A stretch of 64,000 nt of DNA, from contig NC_085050.1 in NCBI RefSeq assembly GCF_963662255.1, forward strand, positions 5,527,194 through 5,591,193. The letters are read 5' to 3'. Source of the stretch: Cinclus cinclus. Taxonomy: Eukaryota; Chordata; Aves; Passeriformes; Cinclidae. The notes beneath the pieces were generated by a model. The model worked only from the letters and a program-made list of their open reading frames with translations. It was not told the origin of the DNA and did not search any database. Below are positions 10,451-21,124 of this stretch, one piece after another. Made by a program: the position numbers and the translations under genes. How positions within the stretch are numbered: position 1 is the stretch's first letter; each line of letters starts with the position of its first letter.

Positions 10451-13400
10451 GATGCTGAGCTCTGGGGGCTCCTGGCTTACAGGCAGAGTCACAGGAAGAA
10501 CTGCTGCCATTCTTCAACAAAGTCCAAGTGCAATCATCCAGCACAAGCACGAGGTAAACTCACTGATTGATGTCTTAGGAAGGGGTGCTGGGCTGCACTG
10601 ATACCCAGCTGTGGGGCTCCTAAACATTATGCTTTAACATCAACACTGAATGCAAAATTCAAGTTAGGCTATTTCCTATCAGTCACTTAAAACGAAACAA
10701 AATTGACACAAATATTCCTGAGGGCTGTGATTGTATATTCCTGCCCTAAGCAATGAGCTGCAAATGACATTCCTGCTATTAAAATACATGTCTCAAGTCA
10801 ACTGGTTGCAGGAGGAAATGAGTCAGAGCAGGGGTGGAACAGCCATTACTAAAATAGATGCCTTTCCTCAGGTCCTGTCAGTTTAATCTGACACCCATCA
10901 CTGCCAGAGCCAGGATAATTTTGATACAATTAAAAACATGGGTCACATCCCACTGTGCAGAGCCCAAGGTGACATCCTCAAGGAGATGCCAGGGGAAGGA
11001 AGCTGCCTCAGTGTAAATTCTCCTGGTCCCCAAACGTGGATCACTCCTTGCTTTCCTAAAGCTGGAACACAAACTAAGATTGAATCAGGGTCGAACATCT
11101 TTCCTGGCCATTATCCCTTTTGCAAGAGGGATAAATGTTCTCCTGTGAAAAACCACAGGATCTGTTGTTGGGATAAATGTCCTTGTGCAGGGTGAACATC
11201 TAAGGAAGATTAAAGTGTCCAGCATTAAAGAATGAGATAATTGGAAAATTAATGGTGTTTCAGAGGAAATGGATGTGGAATTTTGTAACAAACGGCTTCC
11301 TTAAAATGACAGATTGTAATGAGATCTCATATTTAACAATATAAAAACGACTGGTTTGGTTCAAAGCAGAGGTTCATCCAGAAAACCATCCTGTCTCAGC
11401 ACTGGCTGTGAGCAGATGGCTAAGTAATAATGGCAAGAAAATCATATATGACACTCTCCCTTAATATTCAGTCTATTTTTAACTGAATAGATTTCCTGAG
11501 CCTGTTGCTGTCTATTGAGTAACCCACAGTGAACCTCTCTTCCAAGCATTTGTCCAGGCTCTGCATCCACTGTGTCCTTTGTCAGGGACATCCTGGGGTG
11601 GAGGATTTATTTTGCTTTCAGCCTCGCCCACCATGATCTGCTGACCCTTACATTCTCTATTGGAAAAGGCAGAGAAAAATCAATCTCTCTCCACTGGTTT
11701 CCAGCCACTCCTTACCCTGGAGATGTTTAGTGTAAATCCATTTAAATCATGTTTTCAGGGTAAAGAGTCCTAGCCACACAAAATCCATCCCAGACCTCTG
11801 ATCCTGATTTTGTCCTGCTCTGAACCTTTTCTTGCTCCACTACTTCTTATTTGTGTCCCCTCTGTGAGATGAGGGATGAGACCAACACACAGCATTCAGG
11901 ATTTATGCAGTGCATTGGATCATGCCTTGGCTATGGATGGACCACTGGACCATAAAATGACAAAGCTGTGTTCTCTGTTTTATATCCAGTTTCCTTCCTA
12001 CCTGCTGATACTCAATTTGCTTTCCCTGCTGGGCCAAGTGTTGATGTTCCCATGGTAGTACCTGTCTTAAATTTATATAGAGTTAGAAAAACATTACGTG
12101 GTTTTTTGTTGTTATTTTTTTTTTTAATTCTACTCTGAGTCTGTGGTATTTATATTAGAGAGGCAGAAAACCAGCCTGTCCACTGTTAACTGCAGCTGGG
12201 GCACTTGCAGAATATACTGTCACCAGTCCCCAAAAAATATCATCACAAATTGCTGATTTGCTGAATACCAGCACAAATGAGCTCTGCAGCATCAAGAGAG
12301 GAAGTTTCCCTCAAGGAAAACTCATAGCACATCCAGGCCTCCTACCAAACTTTCAGCTGGGGTGCCAAGAAGCCTGGACAATATGGAGATTTTCAACCCT
12401 GTGGTCAGTCACAGGGCTGCGCCAAGAAGAGGTGAGAGCACAGCAGTGTTTGTGGTCCGCATTCTGGACTTTGAGGTATGTGACAGAGTATGCACTGTAT
12501 GCAGAGTATGCACACAGAGTACCCAGAAGAGTGGGCAGTGCTGGCCACTGAATTGGAAACATGCGGCTACAGTGGAAAAATAGTGTGAGTACCTGGTGGG
12601 TGACTCTTGCACTTGACATTCTGCACACCCCTTTAAGTGCTGCAGCTTTGCAAAGAAAAGAGGGGAAGCAAGGGGCTCATAAACCACAGCTTCACTTCAC
12701 ACCGGAAAAGCTATGTGCTAGAGTCTCAGCCTGGTGTTTTTCCCTCTGTTCAGAAAACAATGCTTGTAATTTGCGACTAAATTTTGAAATCTTCATTGAA
12801 ACTTTCCATTCCTCGTTATGGATGTGGAATGGAAAATTTTAATGCAGTCCTTCAAGGGTTAAGAGCACGAAGAGTCAACGGTGCCGTGGCAAAGACAGTC
12901 TGGGGTCACCCCTCAGTGACCACCACTGACCCCTCATGGGGATCCAACAGCACCTGCTCATCCTCAGGAATGTGGCTAGGCAATGGGATGTCCTTGTGGA
13001 GCACTAGGAGACACCGCGGGCAGCAGAACAATGGACCTGTCAGCACAGTCATTTATTTGGGTTCTCCTTTTGTGTTCACTGACCGTGGCAGTGAGACTCC
13101 CACGTCCCCAGAGCAACTCCAGCCACTGTGAGACACCCAGGCAATGCCTGCTGTGGCCGACACTGAGAAACTGAAGAGGTTCCCACCCCATGAAAAAGTC
13201 ACTGAGAGCTTTCCACAAAGTGACTGAGAAATCAAACATATCCAAAACTCAGCATGCTCTCCAGCTCTGGTGCCTCAGCTCCCTCGTGTTTCCCATTCCT
13301 TCTCTGCCAAGTGGATGTGAGGAAGCACAGAAAATGAACTCTAAATTTACTTCCTGCTAAGCCCTGGTCAAAAACAGGTGAATCCTTGTTACTCTGTCTT

Positions 13401-14700
13401 ATCCCTGCATGATTTTGTCTCTTGTCTCCTTGCTCCTGTCTTCTACTAATCATTTGATGTTAATTAAATACAGACCTAGGCTGGCCCTAGTATATAAAGA
13501 TAAACCTCAGTCGTAAGCAACTGAGGTTGGAGTTCAACAGCAATCAGAGTCCTGTAACCTTAGCTGTGAGTAAAATGAAACTTATATGTAAGTTTTGGAG
13601 AAAAAAGAAATTACTTCTATTTTCTAATCAACCTGTCTGTTCTCCTGACTTCTCTTATATGATGCTCTGCAGAAGTAACTGGTTGTCTGAGTATTTTTTC
13701 TTCTTTAGTCGTATCATATCAGCGACACTACAACAGAAATTACTAGCTAAATTACTAATAAAGCATGTTATTAATGCTAGCATTCATTGATTTGGTTTAG
13801 GTCCTCAGTCAAACAATTAACAACTTATTTTAAAATACTGTATTGAGGACAAACAGGCAAACCAGAACATATGAAAATCAAGGAGATTCCTTAATAAATC
13901 TGATTACCCACCTTCTCCCCCCAGTTTTAGAGTTGGCCATCAGCATTAAACTTACATTAACCAAACTAAATTATTTATACTAGGGTTGATTTTAAATTAG
14001 AGTATTTTCCTAGAGGTTTTGCTTGTCTTCTGGAGTATTTCCTAATCAAATTATTACCACCGTGACTTTATTTTTTCTTCTTTGTTGCTATGCAAAATAG
14101 AAATTGCTTTGTACTACACAAAACCTTATCACAGAAATCAGTAAAAAAGCGATGTGTGGCAGCCCTCCTTCAGCTATATCTCCCAGCTGACAATAAGCTT
14201 TTGCCTTGCCTTTGAAGGATATATTCATTAGCAGAGGAAAAGGTGGCCTTATCTGGCTGAGCTATAAATGAGCTCAATCTGTGAGCAAACAGTGCCAAGA
14301 TCAAGGATAACTCTGCACAGAGGTGAGGAATATCTGGGTGCCAGTTTGGTACCCTGGACTGATTAATGTAAAATTGACTATTTGTCAGAGACAAGAAAGA
14401 AATTAGATATCCCTATAAAGAAAGGCAGTAGCCCTTCCTGGATGATCTTTTAATTTACAAGTTCTCCCAGCACATCCACCACCACATCTCTGAAGACATG
14501 CACTGCATGCTCACTCTACAGCAGAGTGACAACCTAGAATGGATGAATTTTTTGACCCATCCTCTTTGGCCAGTACATTCATTTCCATTTCACTTTTATT
14601 TGCTTTATGTAAGGTAGACATCAAAGTCTGCCAGCCTAACAGAAGCACAAATTTTACATATCTCAGCAGACCTAACACGAGCTTTCTTCACTCATCAACA
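10451..14700. other. Intergenic DNA between CD8B and CD8A, no gene supported
   Basis: I see no exon with matching splice sites and no domain. At about 13470-13560 a TATATAAAG box is followed by a GAGGTTGGAGTTCAAC tract, and AATAAA occurs at 13758. This is LTR-like but too weak to call. A pseudo-repetitive AGAGTATGCAC stretch lies at 12485-12525. Confidence 0.5.
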
Positions 14701-14704
14701 TACA

Positions 14705-15733
14705 TTGAAGCCCAGAGAAATAAACCCAGGTCCTAAACCATTTTCAGTGATTCAGCTCTGAGCCCCAATAGAAATGGCATCAAATCCAGCAGCGCCTATT
14801 TTCTGACAGATCCAGGAAAAAGGGGTTTTCTTTGTAGAGTGGTAATGGAAAAAAAGCAAAAACAAACAGACAAAAAAACCCCAAAAACACATAGATAAAA
14901 AATCTACAGGAAAGTCAGGAAGAGAGAAAGAAATCAGACACCAGCCCAGCCCCTCGTGGGCTGGTGAAACTCTTGTTACTGTGTGTGCTTAAAGCTCCAG
15001 GAAGCATCACCAGTCCCCACGTGCAAGAGGTCACCTGGAGGCAGCAGTAAGGGCCCTCTCCATTGAAGCCCACAAGGGTTTTTTGGCAGAGAGGAAGCAC
15101 CTGTGGTGAGAGAAGAGAGCCATGAGCTGCTAAAACAAACAATAAAGCAAACCACACACTGGACATTGGGTACCCATGTGAAGTTTCTGCTCACAGACCA
15201 CCTGCTCTGCACAAAGAGATTTGCAATTGCAAAGAAGAATTAAACAAGGAAGAATTGCAAAGAGAACAATCAAGCACCTGAAGAACCCAGCTGTGTGCCA
15301 GCAGCACGTGTACCTGAAGATAAATGATATGTACATCTATGCTGTGAACCACCTGTGTCTCACTTGATGGGTAGCAAACTAGTCTGGGCTCTGCCATCCA
15401 CATGAGACCCCCCTGAAAGTGTTAAAGAGAAGGAAGCAAGATACCTGCCAGGAAGAACAAAGTGTGGCCTGCATCAAAAGCATGGGACTCATCCATAACT
15501 TCTGCAGAGCTGGAGCTGCTGTGGATCCCCAGCAGGCTGTGGTGACTGATCCTATCTTGGCCATGAGCAGCATCACTCTGGGTCTCTAGGGAAGTCATCC
15601 AGGAAAAAGATTTAAGGCACCATTAAGAACTGATCAGGATACACTAGCCCAAATTCTGGACAAGAAAGTGATTTCTTCAGGAATCTTTTTTCTCGTTACG
15701 CCACAGATGCCGAGCATCGCCTCTTACTGAAGA
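14705..15733 (+). repeat. CD8A upstream module, copy M1
   Basis: About 1.0 kb upstream of CD8A copy 1 matches, with obvious divergence, two other stretches in the window: M2 (about 23036-23505) and M3 (about 23636-24492). Shared landmarks are CCTAAACCATTTTC, TTCTGACAGA, TCCAGGAAG, a GGCAGCAG-AAGGG block, and GCCATGAGCAGCATCACT (M1 and M3). It is the old duplicated 5' flank of the CD8A unit. Confidence 0.75.
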
Positions 15734-15838
15734 GGGTCCTGATGACATCACATCCTCCCCAAAGAGCTGCACAGCCTCCCAAGAGAAGGGACAGAGATCA
15801 TCTCAGCTGTGCTGCAAGCACGGACACCCCAGGAGAAG
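15734..15838 (+). promoter_or_regulatory. Proximal 5' flank of CD8A copy 1 with a CRE-like site
   Basis: This is the last 105 bp before the start codon. It contains TGACATCA at 15743-15750, one base from the CRE/ATF palindrome, then CCTCCCCAAAGAGCTGCACA. No TATA box is evident. The same stretch lies before copy 2 (24493-24597). The relic copy at 23511 has lost the CRE-like piece. The role is inferred from position and conservation between copies. Confidence 0.45.
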
Positions 15839-15884
15839 ATGGACACGTCTGCTGCCCTGCTCCTGCTGCTCGCTCTGGAATTCT
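15839..15884 (+). CDS. CD8A: CD8A copy 1 exon 1, signal peptide
   Basis: It codes 15 residues (MDTSAALLLLLALEF) plus one base, T, with donor GTGAGT. Joined to GC of exon 2 the split codon is TGC (Cys), as in the CCPG motif I recall from chicken. Confidence 0.92.
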
Positions 15885-18800
15885 GTGAGTACAGACACGG
15901 GGTTGTGCAGCCCCTTCACTTCAGCCAGCAAAGGGGATCTGGAGGGGTGGCTGCAGCAGCACCTGCACTGGAAAGGGAGATTGATCCAGTGAGTGGTTCC
16001 GGAGGGGACGGAGAAGGGTGGGAAAAGAGGTTTAGAAGTTAGAGTTCATAGGGAGCTTGTACAGCTTATCACTTCAGAGAAGCTGGGAAGGTGTAATGTC
16101 CCTGAGAAGGCACTGGAAGGGCAGCACCCATCTTTCAAGACCGGGTGGCTGATTGCTGAGCACCCTCCGTGCACCATCCCAGCAAGGATTCCATGAAAAC
16201 CTCCACATCATCCAGACAGAGTGACCCTCCCTTTCCATTTGTACTTCCAGCCCATGGGCAGGGAGGGAGGTTTCCTCAGAGAACCCTTTGATTCTTCCCA
16301 AATGGTTCTAGCAAGCATTTCTCTCCTGCAGGCTGCCCTGGGATTTACGGCCAGTCACTTGAGATAAAGGTCAGGTCTCCCAGGGACATCACCCAGCTCC
16401 AGGTGGGACAGAGGCTGGAGCTGGAGTGTCAGACTCACAAGAACAGTGGTGCATTCTGGATCCGCCAGGACAAGAGGAGAACCCTTCACTTCATTGTCTT
16501 CATCAATTCCGTGTCCCGGACCACATTTGGGAATCAGGGAACAGCCACACGCTTTGACACGAGCAAACACAACACAGTCTATAATTTGGTAGTGAAATCT
16601 TTCACACCACAGGATGAGGGGAGCTATTTCTGTGTGGTGAATTACAACCAAAGGCTGCTCTTCAGCCCCGTCCAGCCTGCCTTCTTATCAGGTCAGTAAC
16701 ACCTTCACCCAACCTCACTCAGCCCTGCCAACATGCCCAGCACCCCCTGCCCGTGCCCTTTTTAACCAGCCATCCCTCCCACAAACCCCATTTCCCAGCT
16801 TGCTCCTGCCCAAGGCATCCTGTCACCAACTGTCCCTCCTGCCAGAGGCTCCCTGCTTCCCTTCTCTCCTCCTGGGACTGCTCCTGCCCCAAAGGCAAGC
16901 GTGATGGGGCAGACCCAGCACCATCTTCCCATCCTCACTTCCCCACCCCACCCATGGCTCTGAAGGGAGAAGACTACAGCAAAGTCCACCACCACCCCCT
17001 CCTTCCTCAGCACACGCAGGTCCCAAAAGTACTACCAAGCTCAGGGGGCTCAGACTTTGTGAGGATGGTGTCAGAGAGTGAGAAACAAGGAGGCTGCAGC
17101 TCCCTCTTGGCTCTTGGGAGACCCTCCTTGGGAGAGTCCCCCTTCAAAATGGGCTCTGTGAAGATCTCCCAGAGCTGATCTCAGGAGCAGCTGTGCCCTG
17201 GCAGGAGTAAGAGGGAAGAATGGCAGGAGAGATTTGTTTTATTGTGTTTCCCTACATGCTGAATTCATCCGTTTCACTTACAGCCACCACAGCAGCACCC
17301 ACCACATGTGAGCCCACTACCACGGGTGGCAGAACTGAGGACCCCAACCTCAAAACTCCAGAGTCAGGTAACCTGAATGGAGGGAGGGAGGGAGGGAGGG
17401 AGGGAGGGCTGGACTCTGGTCCACTGATACCAAGGGGATCCTGCAGGCATTTTAGGATGGGGAGGGAGTGAGAAGTTCCATAGAGCTTCTTTCTCACCGA
17501 TGCAAGGATTAATTTACAGTATTTCATTCACCCTATGAAAGGCTAAGGATGATGTAAAAAGCATGAGCATGCCTGGGCACACCAGGAACGTGGGGAGGGA
17601 GGGTGATGCCTTGGAGGTTGGGGCTGCTTTTAGAAAACTTTTGCCCACCTATCCTCCCTCGAGTCCCCATGAAAATGGTTACACCAGAACTGTCTGTAAC
17701 ACCAGCCATGAGCACCTGGTGGACATTCCATCTTCTCTATTCCTGCAGAGAGAAGAATGCAGGAAAGCCTGAATTTCTTCTGTCACATCTTCATCTGGAT
17801 CCCCTTGGCAGGTGCCTGTGTCCTGCTCCTCATTGCCCTGGTGATCACCCTCGTGCTGTGCCAACGTAAGGCTCACCACAAACCCCTCTAGGTGCACCTC
17901 TGGCCTGAAACCACAGCCCTGTCCCTCAGGGAGATGCTTTGGGAGGCATGGATTAATCAGAACACAGCCAAGACAAGCACCAGTGTTAAAATCAGCCTCT
18001 GTATTTTAATCCTCCCCAGTAGGATTAGGATGAAGAAGTATTATCAATTTAGAATCACACAGTCAGCAAATTATTTATGTTGGAAAAGATTTTTAAGAAG
18101 AAAAATAGATTAGAAAGAGACAGTACTTACTCTAACAACTGTCTTGGTTCATAAATGGATGTTTCAGAAGTTTAAGTCACAGAGCCTGAAACATTCTGAC
18201 CTAACAGAGTAAATATGTTCCAACAAATGCTGAGTCCCAGTAGCAGCTCGAGCTGGAACCAGATGAGAAACTTCATTATATTATGATCACTGAAAAGACC
18301 TCAGCTGCAGTTAATTTCTGCAGCAATTTCAAAGTCCTTCAGGATGGATTTTTACCTTAGTCTAAAATTAATGGCTGGGCATTTTATTTTGCTGTATCTA
18401 CCCCAAAGTAGAGGCTAAAATGGGGAAGAGCATTGTTTCCTTGGGTGCATGAGATGTGGCATCACTGCCACTCACCTGCTGCAGAAATAATTGCTGCTGA
18501 GGGATTTTTAGCAACATGCCAAAGTCCCTGGAGAGAGCAAACAGAAATAATTCACCCCCAGTTTTCCCAGGCTGACCCTGCTGCTTCTACTCACCTTAAA
18601 GATTAATTCATGAAAATATTTAAGCGGATTACTGGAGTAACATGAGCTGAAGCACCATTCCCTGGCATGGATTTCCTCAAAAATAGGCTTGGTTTATCTG
18701 TTATTAGTCTTAAAGATATCAGCTGCAGGGGAACACCAGCCCTACCTCACTGGAGCATTTCTTTCCTGAGCTGTCACTTGGTACCTTTGAACTAAAACTT

Positions 18801-21124
18801 TTTCTCTCTTTTCTTAGAAACCAGAAGACGAAGATGCAGGTGTAAGAGGTGAGTGACAGGCATTGGCATTTTTCTCTTCAGCTTGGGAACATCTCACCCT
18901 CAAGAGTTAAAGGAGGCAGGTGCCAAGAAACAACCCAAAAATCCTTCATCTGATAGAAGATGGGAGGAGCCTGAGCAATGACTTAAGGGTTGAAACGGAA
19001 CAGAAGGTTCTCCTGTCCTCTATTTTTGGTTTTCTTTGGGGCTTTTTGTCTGTTTGGGCTTTGTGTTTGGTTTTTGAACTATTAAGTCATTCAAATCACT
19101 GAGCTCTGACCCTGCTGCAGATACAAAACATAAAGACAGGAGGTGTTTGTGACAGCCCAAAAACTTTGTGCATCACCCAGTGCTCATAACAAACCACATT
19201 TCTGTGCTTCCAGTGCCACCATTCCCAACTTGAACTTGGAGGGAGGTGGGGTGACCATATCTCATCTCCTCCCTTCCCCAAACCATCCATTAGATTTTAT
19301 TGCTGCACATTCAGATGTCCCCACAGATTACATGCAAGTTCCTGCATCCCAAATCCCCCTCTGCACTATTTTGGACAGGCTTCCTGCCTGTTTCCCCAAA
19401 AGGCACTAAGGAGCAGCAGCAGTGAGGCTGCTGCAGCCTCAAGACTCTCCTAAGAAACATCAGTCCAGACAGGAACAGATGGAGGGGAAACCCAGTCTCC
19501 AGGGCACACAGGAACCTTCTCTTTATGCTTTCCCTCCTGCCTCCCCAGCCCACTCCTCCCGCTGAGTCACCAGGAAAACACCACCAGACTCAGAATTGCA
19601 ATTTCCTGGTTTGGAAGACTAAATGCTTTTTTTGCCCACACGTGTTTTGCTTCTGCAAATCGACCTCCCTGCATCTGGTTTGCTCACCTCTACTGCTCTG
19701 CAGGAAACCACTTCTGCACTTTTGTAAGCCTTGTGCACCCTGGGGCTTGTGGCAAGAGAGACACCAAGAAGTCCCCACTGCTGCTCAAGGGCAGCCAGGG
19801 CTGGGCTAGTGCTTGGAACAGCTGGGTTGCCAAGAAACTTTGAAACAGCACGTTCACACCTCTGGAGCCTCATTCATTGCCAGTCAAAGCATCTTTTAAA
19901 TCAGATAAATTCCTGTTCCTTGTTATACATCCATGGGTTTTTTTAGTACGAGAGGTAATTGCTATTTAGTTCTCCAAATTAATACAGTCCCTCCCCAACA
20001 GTAGCAGGAAATGGATCCCTACAAATTTATTTTTCTTTTAAAGGCAGGTTGCATATTTTTACACTGTCTGTAAAACGGAACAGACTGTCATTTTCACAGG
20101 GGATATTTATTACACCCAGTGCTTTCCTGATCCTCATCTGCCTTTCCAGGAGAGAAATGATAAGGAAGAGCTCTTCATGCAGCCTCACTTAGGAGAATGT
20201 TTGCATTTTTCACTTATCTCAACCCCTGTTGGCAGCTCTATGCAAGGATGTTCTGTCTCTGTGGGGAGGAAAACACCCAGCAGAGCTCTCCCACTTTGCC
20301 CTGATGTCTGGCTGTAAAACAGAAGCCTCAGGAAATCACCTCCTCAAGGATGGCTCTCCTTCAGCAGCCCTAAACTTGACAGAGCTCTGGTTTTACCTAT
20401 TGTACCATATTTCAGTTTTGATTTAGAGAGCAAAATCTTGCTGCTCTGAGCAGCTCCTGCTTAGTGAAAGGAAGCTCTCTGGAAACTAACTGTGCAATTC
20501 ACTCCCTTAAAGAGCACCCCAGGATCTGGCCTATGATCCTTGCTGGCAGCAGGATTCATTTTCCACACCAAATTAATCTTCCCTGAAAGGGGGTGCCAAA
20601 TCTCCAACTCATTAGATTGAGTTTCTATTATTCTGGATGCACGTTGTCTTTCTGGAAAGCCAATCCTTTCAAACTTCTCTACAGGCAACATGCTCCAACA
20701 AGAAAAAGTATCTCTGAAATGATAACACCCTGTCTAACTAAAAAAAAAACCACAAACCCTGAGCTCTTCTATCTTCATTCTTTTCTGGATATAAAGAAAG
20801 GCTTAATGAGAGGACAGGAGTCAGAGGTAAATTTTAAAAGCCCACTTTATTTTGTAATTAATATTAGATTTGATCATTAGTGTATCTTGAGATAGAAGCT
20901 TCTGTTGTCTGACGCTACTTGAAATGGTGGCAGATCTTTCACTTGCACATAAAAGGATTTAGGAACACTTTGCAGCCTCCTCTGGGAGGTCCCTGGCTGC
21001 AGCCCAGGGCTAAAGGAGCTTTGACTGCCTTCCTGCTCCTCTCCCATCTGAGTAAACCAAACCCTCTTCTCTCTGTAGACCTGCAAATGGGAAGCCCCCC
21101 ACAAAACCCAGGACACCAAACTAA
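15839..21124 (+). CDS. CD8A: CD8 alpha chain (CD8A), copy 1, complete six-exon gene
   Basis: This is a T-cell co-receptor chain that binds MHC class I as an alpha-alpha or alpha-beta dimer and docks Lck. Exons: 15839-15884, 16332-16691, 17284-17367, 17749-17865, 18818-18848, 21079-21124. All have GT..AG borders, phases 1-1-1-1-2, and total 684 nt (227 aa). Residues 1-22 form a signal peptide (MDTSAALLLLLALEFCCPG). Residues 23-135 form an Ig V domain with Cys48, Trp58 and Cys116 in EGSYFC. Residues 136-163 are a Thr/Pro stalk with Cys144. The membrane helix runs about 179-200. The tail QQTRRRRCRCKRPANGKP contains the CxC Lck zinc-clasp motif (Cys209, Cys211) and ends TPN. It matches chicken CD8 alpha in my memory throughout. 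The start is the ATG at 15839; an in-frame GTG upstream is ignored. Confidence 0.94.
16332..16691 (+). CDS. CD8A: CD8A copy 1 exon 2, Ig V domain
   Basis: The acceptor is CTCTCCTGCAG and the donor GTCAGT. The 360-nt exon is fully open. Key residues are the Cys in LELECQTH, the Trp in GAFWIRQDK, DEGSYFC, and a CDR3-like loop NYNQRLLFSP. Five bases differ from copy 2, all changing the encoded product. Confidence 0.93.
17284..17367 (+). CDS. CD8A: CD8A copy 1 exon 3, stalk
   Basis: The acceptor is TTTCACTTACAG and the donor GTAACC. It codes a Thr/Pro-rich stalk (ATTAAPTTCEPTTTGG...) with one cysteine. It is open here, whereas the homologous exon of copy 2 carries TAG. Confidence 0.88.
17378..17408 (+). 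repeat. (GGGA)n microsatellite
   Basis: Seven or so GGGA units lie 10 bp after the exon 3 donor of CD8A copy 1. The matching position of copy 2 (26127-26144) has only a short, broken version. Confidence 0.9.
17749..17865 (+). CDS. CD8A: CD8A copy 1 exon 4, membrane segment
   Basis: The acceptor is TTCCTGCAG and the donor GTAAGG. It codes ERRMQESLNFFCH and then the helix IFIWIPLAGACVLLLIALVI, ending LCQ. Confidence 0.92.
18050..18105 (-). mobile_element. Small CR1 3' remnant in CD8A intron 4
   Basis: The words TTAGAATCACACAGTCAGCA and TATGTTGGAAAAGATTTTTA resemble the complement of a CR1 3' end. It is short and diverged. Confidence 0.5.
18818..18848 (+). CDS. CD8A: CD8A copy 1 exon 5, CRC Lck-docking motif
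   Basis: This 31-nt micro-exon has acceptor TTTTCTTAG and donor GTGAGT. It codes QTRRRRCRCK, the zinc-clasp CxC motif that binds Lck in the CD8 alpha family. No counterpart is seen after copy 2. Confidence 0.9.
21079..21124 (+). CDS. CD8A: CD8A copy 1 exon 6, tail end and stop
   Basis: The acceptor is CTCTCTGTAG. It codes PANGKPPTKPRTPN and ends at TAA 21122-21124. Chicken CD8 alpha has a similar NGKPGTKP tail as I recall it. A candidate poly(A) signal AATAAA lies at 21957-21962, about 830 bp downstream. Confidence 0.88.

Larger units (their letters stand above)
15734..17178 (+). repeat. Near-identical 1.44 kb block, copy A (partner 24493-25937)
   Basis: From 15734 to 17178 the sequence matches 24493-25937 at a constant offset of 8759, with no gaps and about eleven differences by eye. 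Homology outside both ends drops abruptly to a much more diverged level. The block covers the proximal promoter, exon 1, intron 1, exon 2 and most of intron 2 of the CD8A gene. Confidence 0.95.

Noticed and set aside
13470..13790. TATATAAAG box followed by AATAAA at 13758, suggesting an LTR
   Set aside because: I found no paired repeat, no clear TG..CA ends and no internal coding, so the evidence is too weak to list as an element.
14150..14350. TGTGGC and TTATCT words upstream of CD8A as a RUNX/GATA enhancer
   Set aside because: Such short words are expected by chance in 10 kb, and I have no conservation to support them.
15809..15838. Upstream in-frame start adding MLQARTPQEK to CD8A
   Set aside because: The codon at 15809 is GTG, not ATG. 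The ATG at 15839 gives a normal signal peptide.
16753..17178. 141-codon open frame with an identical partner at 25512-25937
   Set aside because: It lies inside intron 2 of both CD8A copies. Its identity comes from the converted block, not from protein selection, and it is Pro/Ser-rich low-complexity text.
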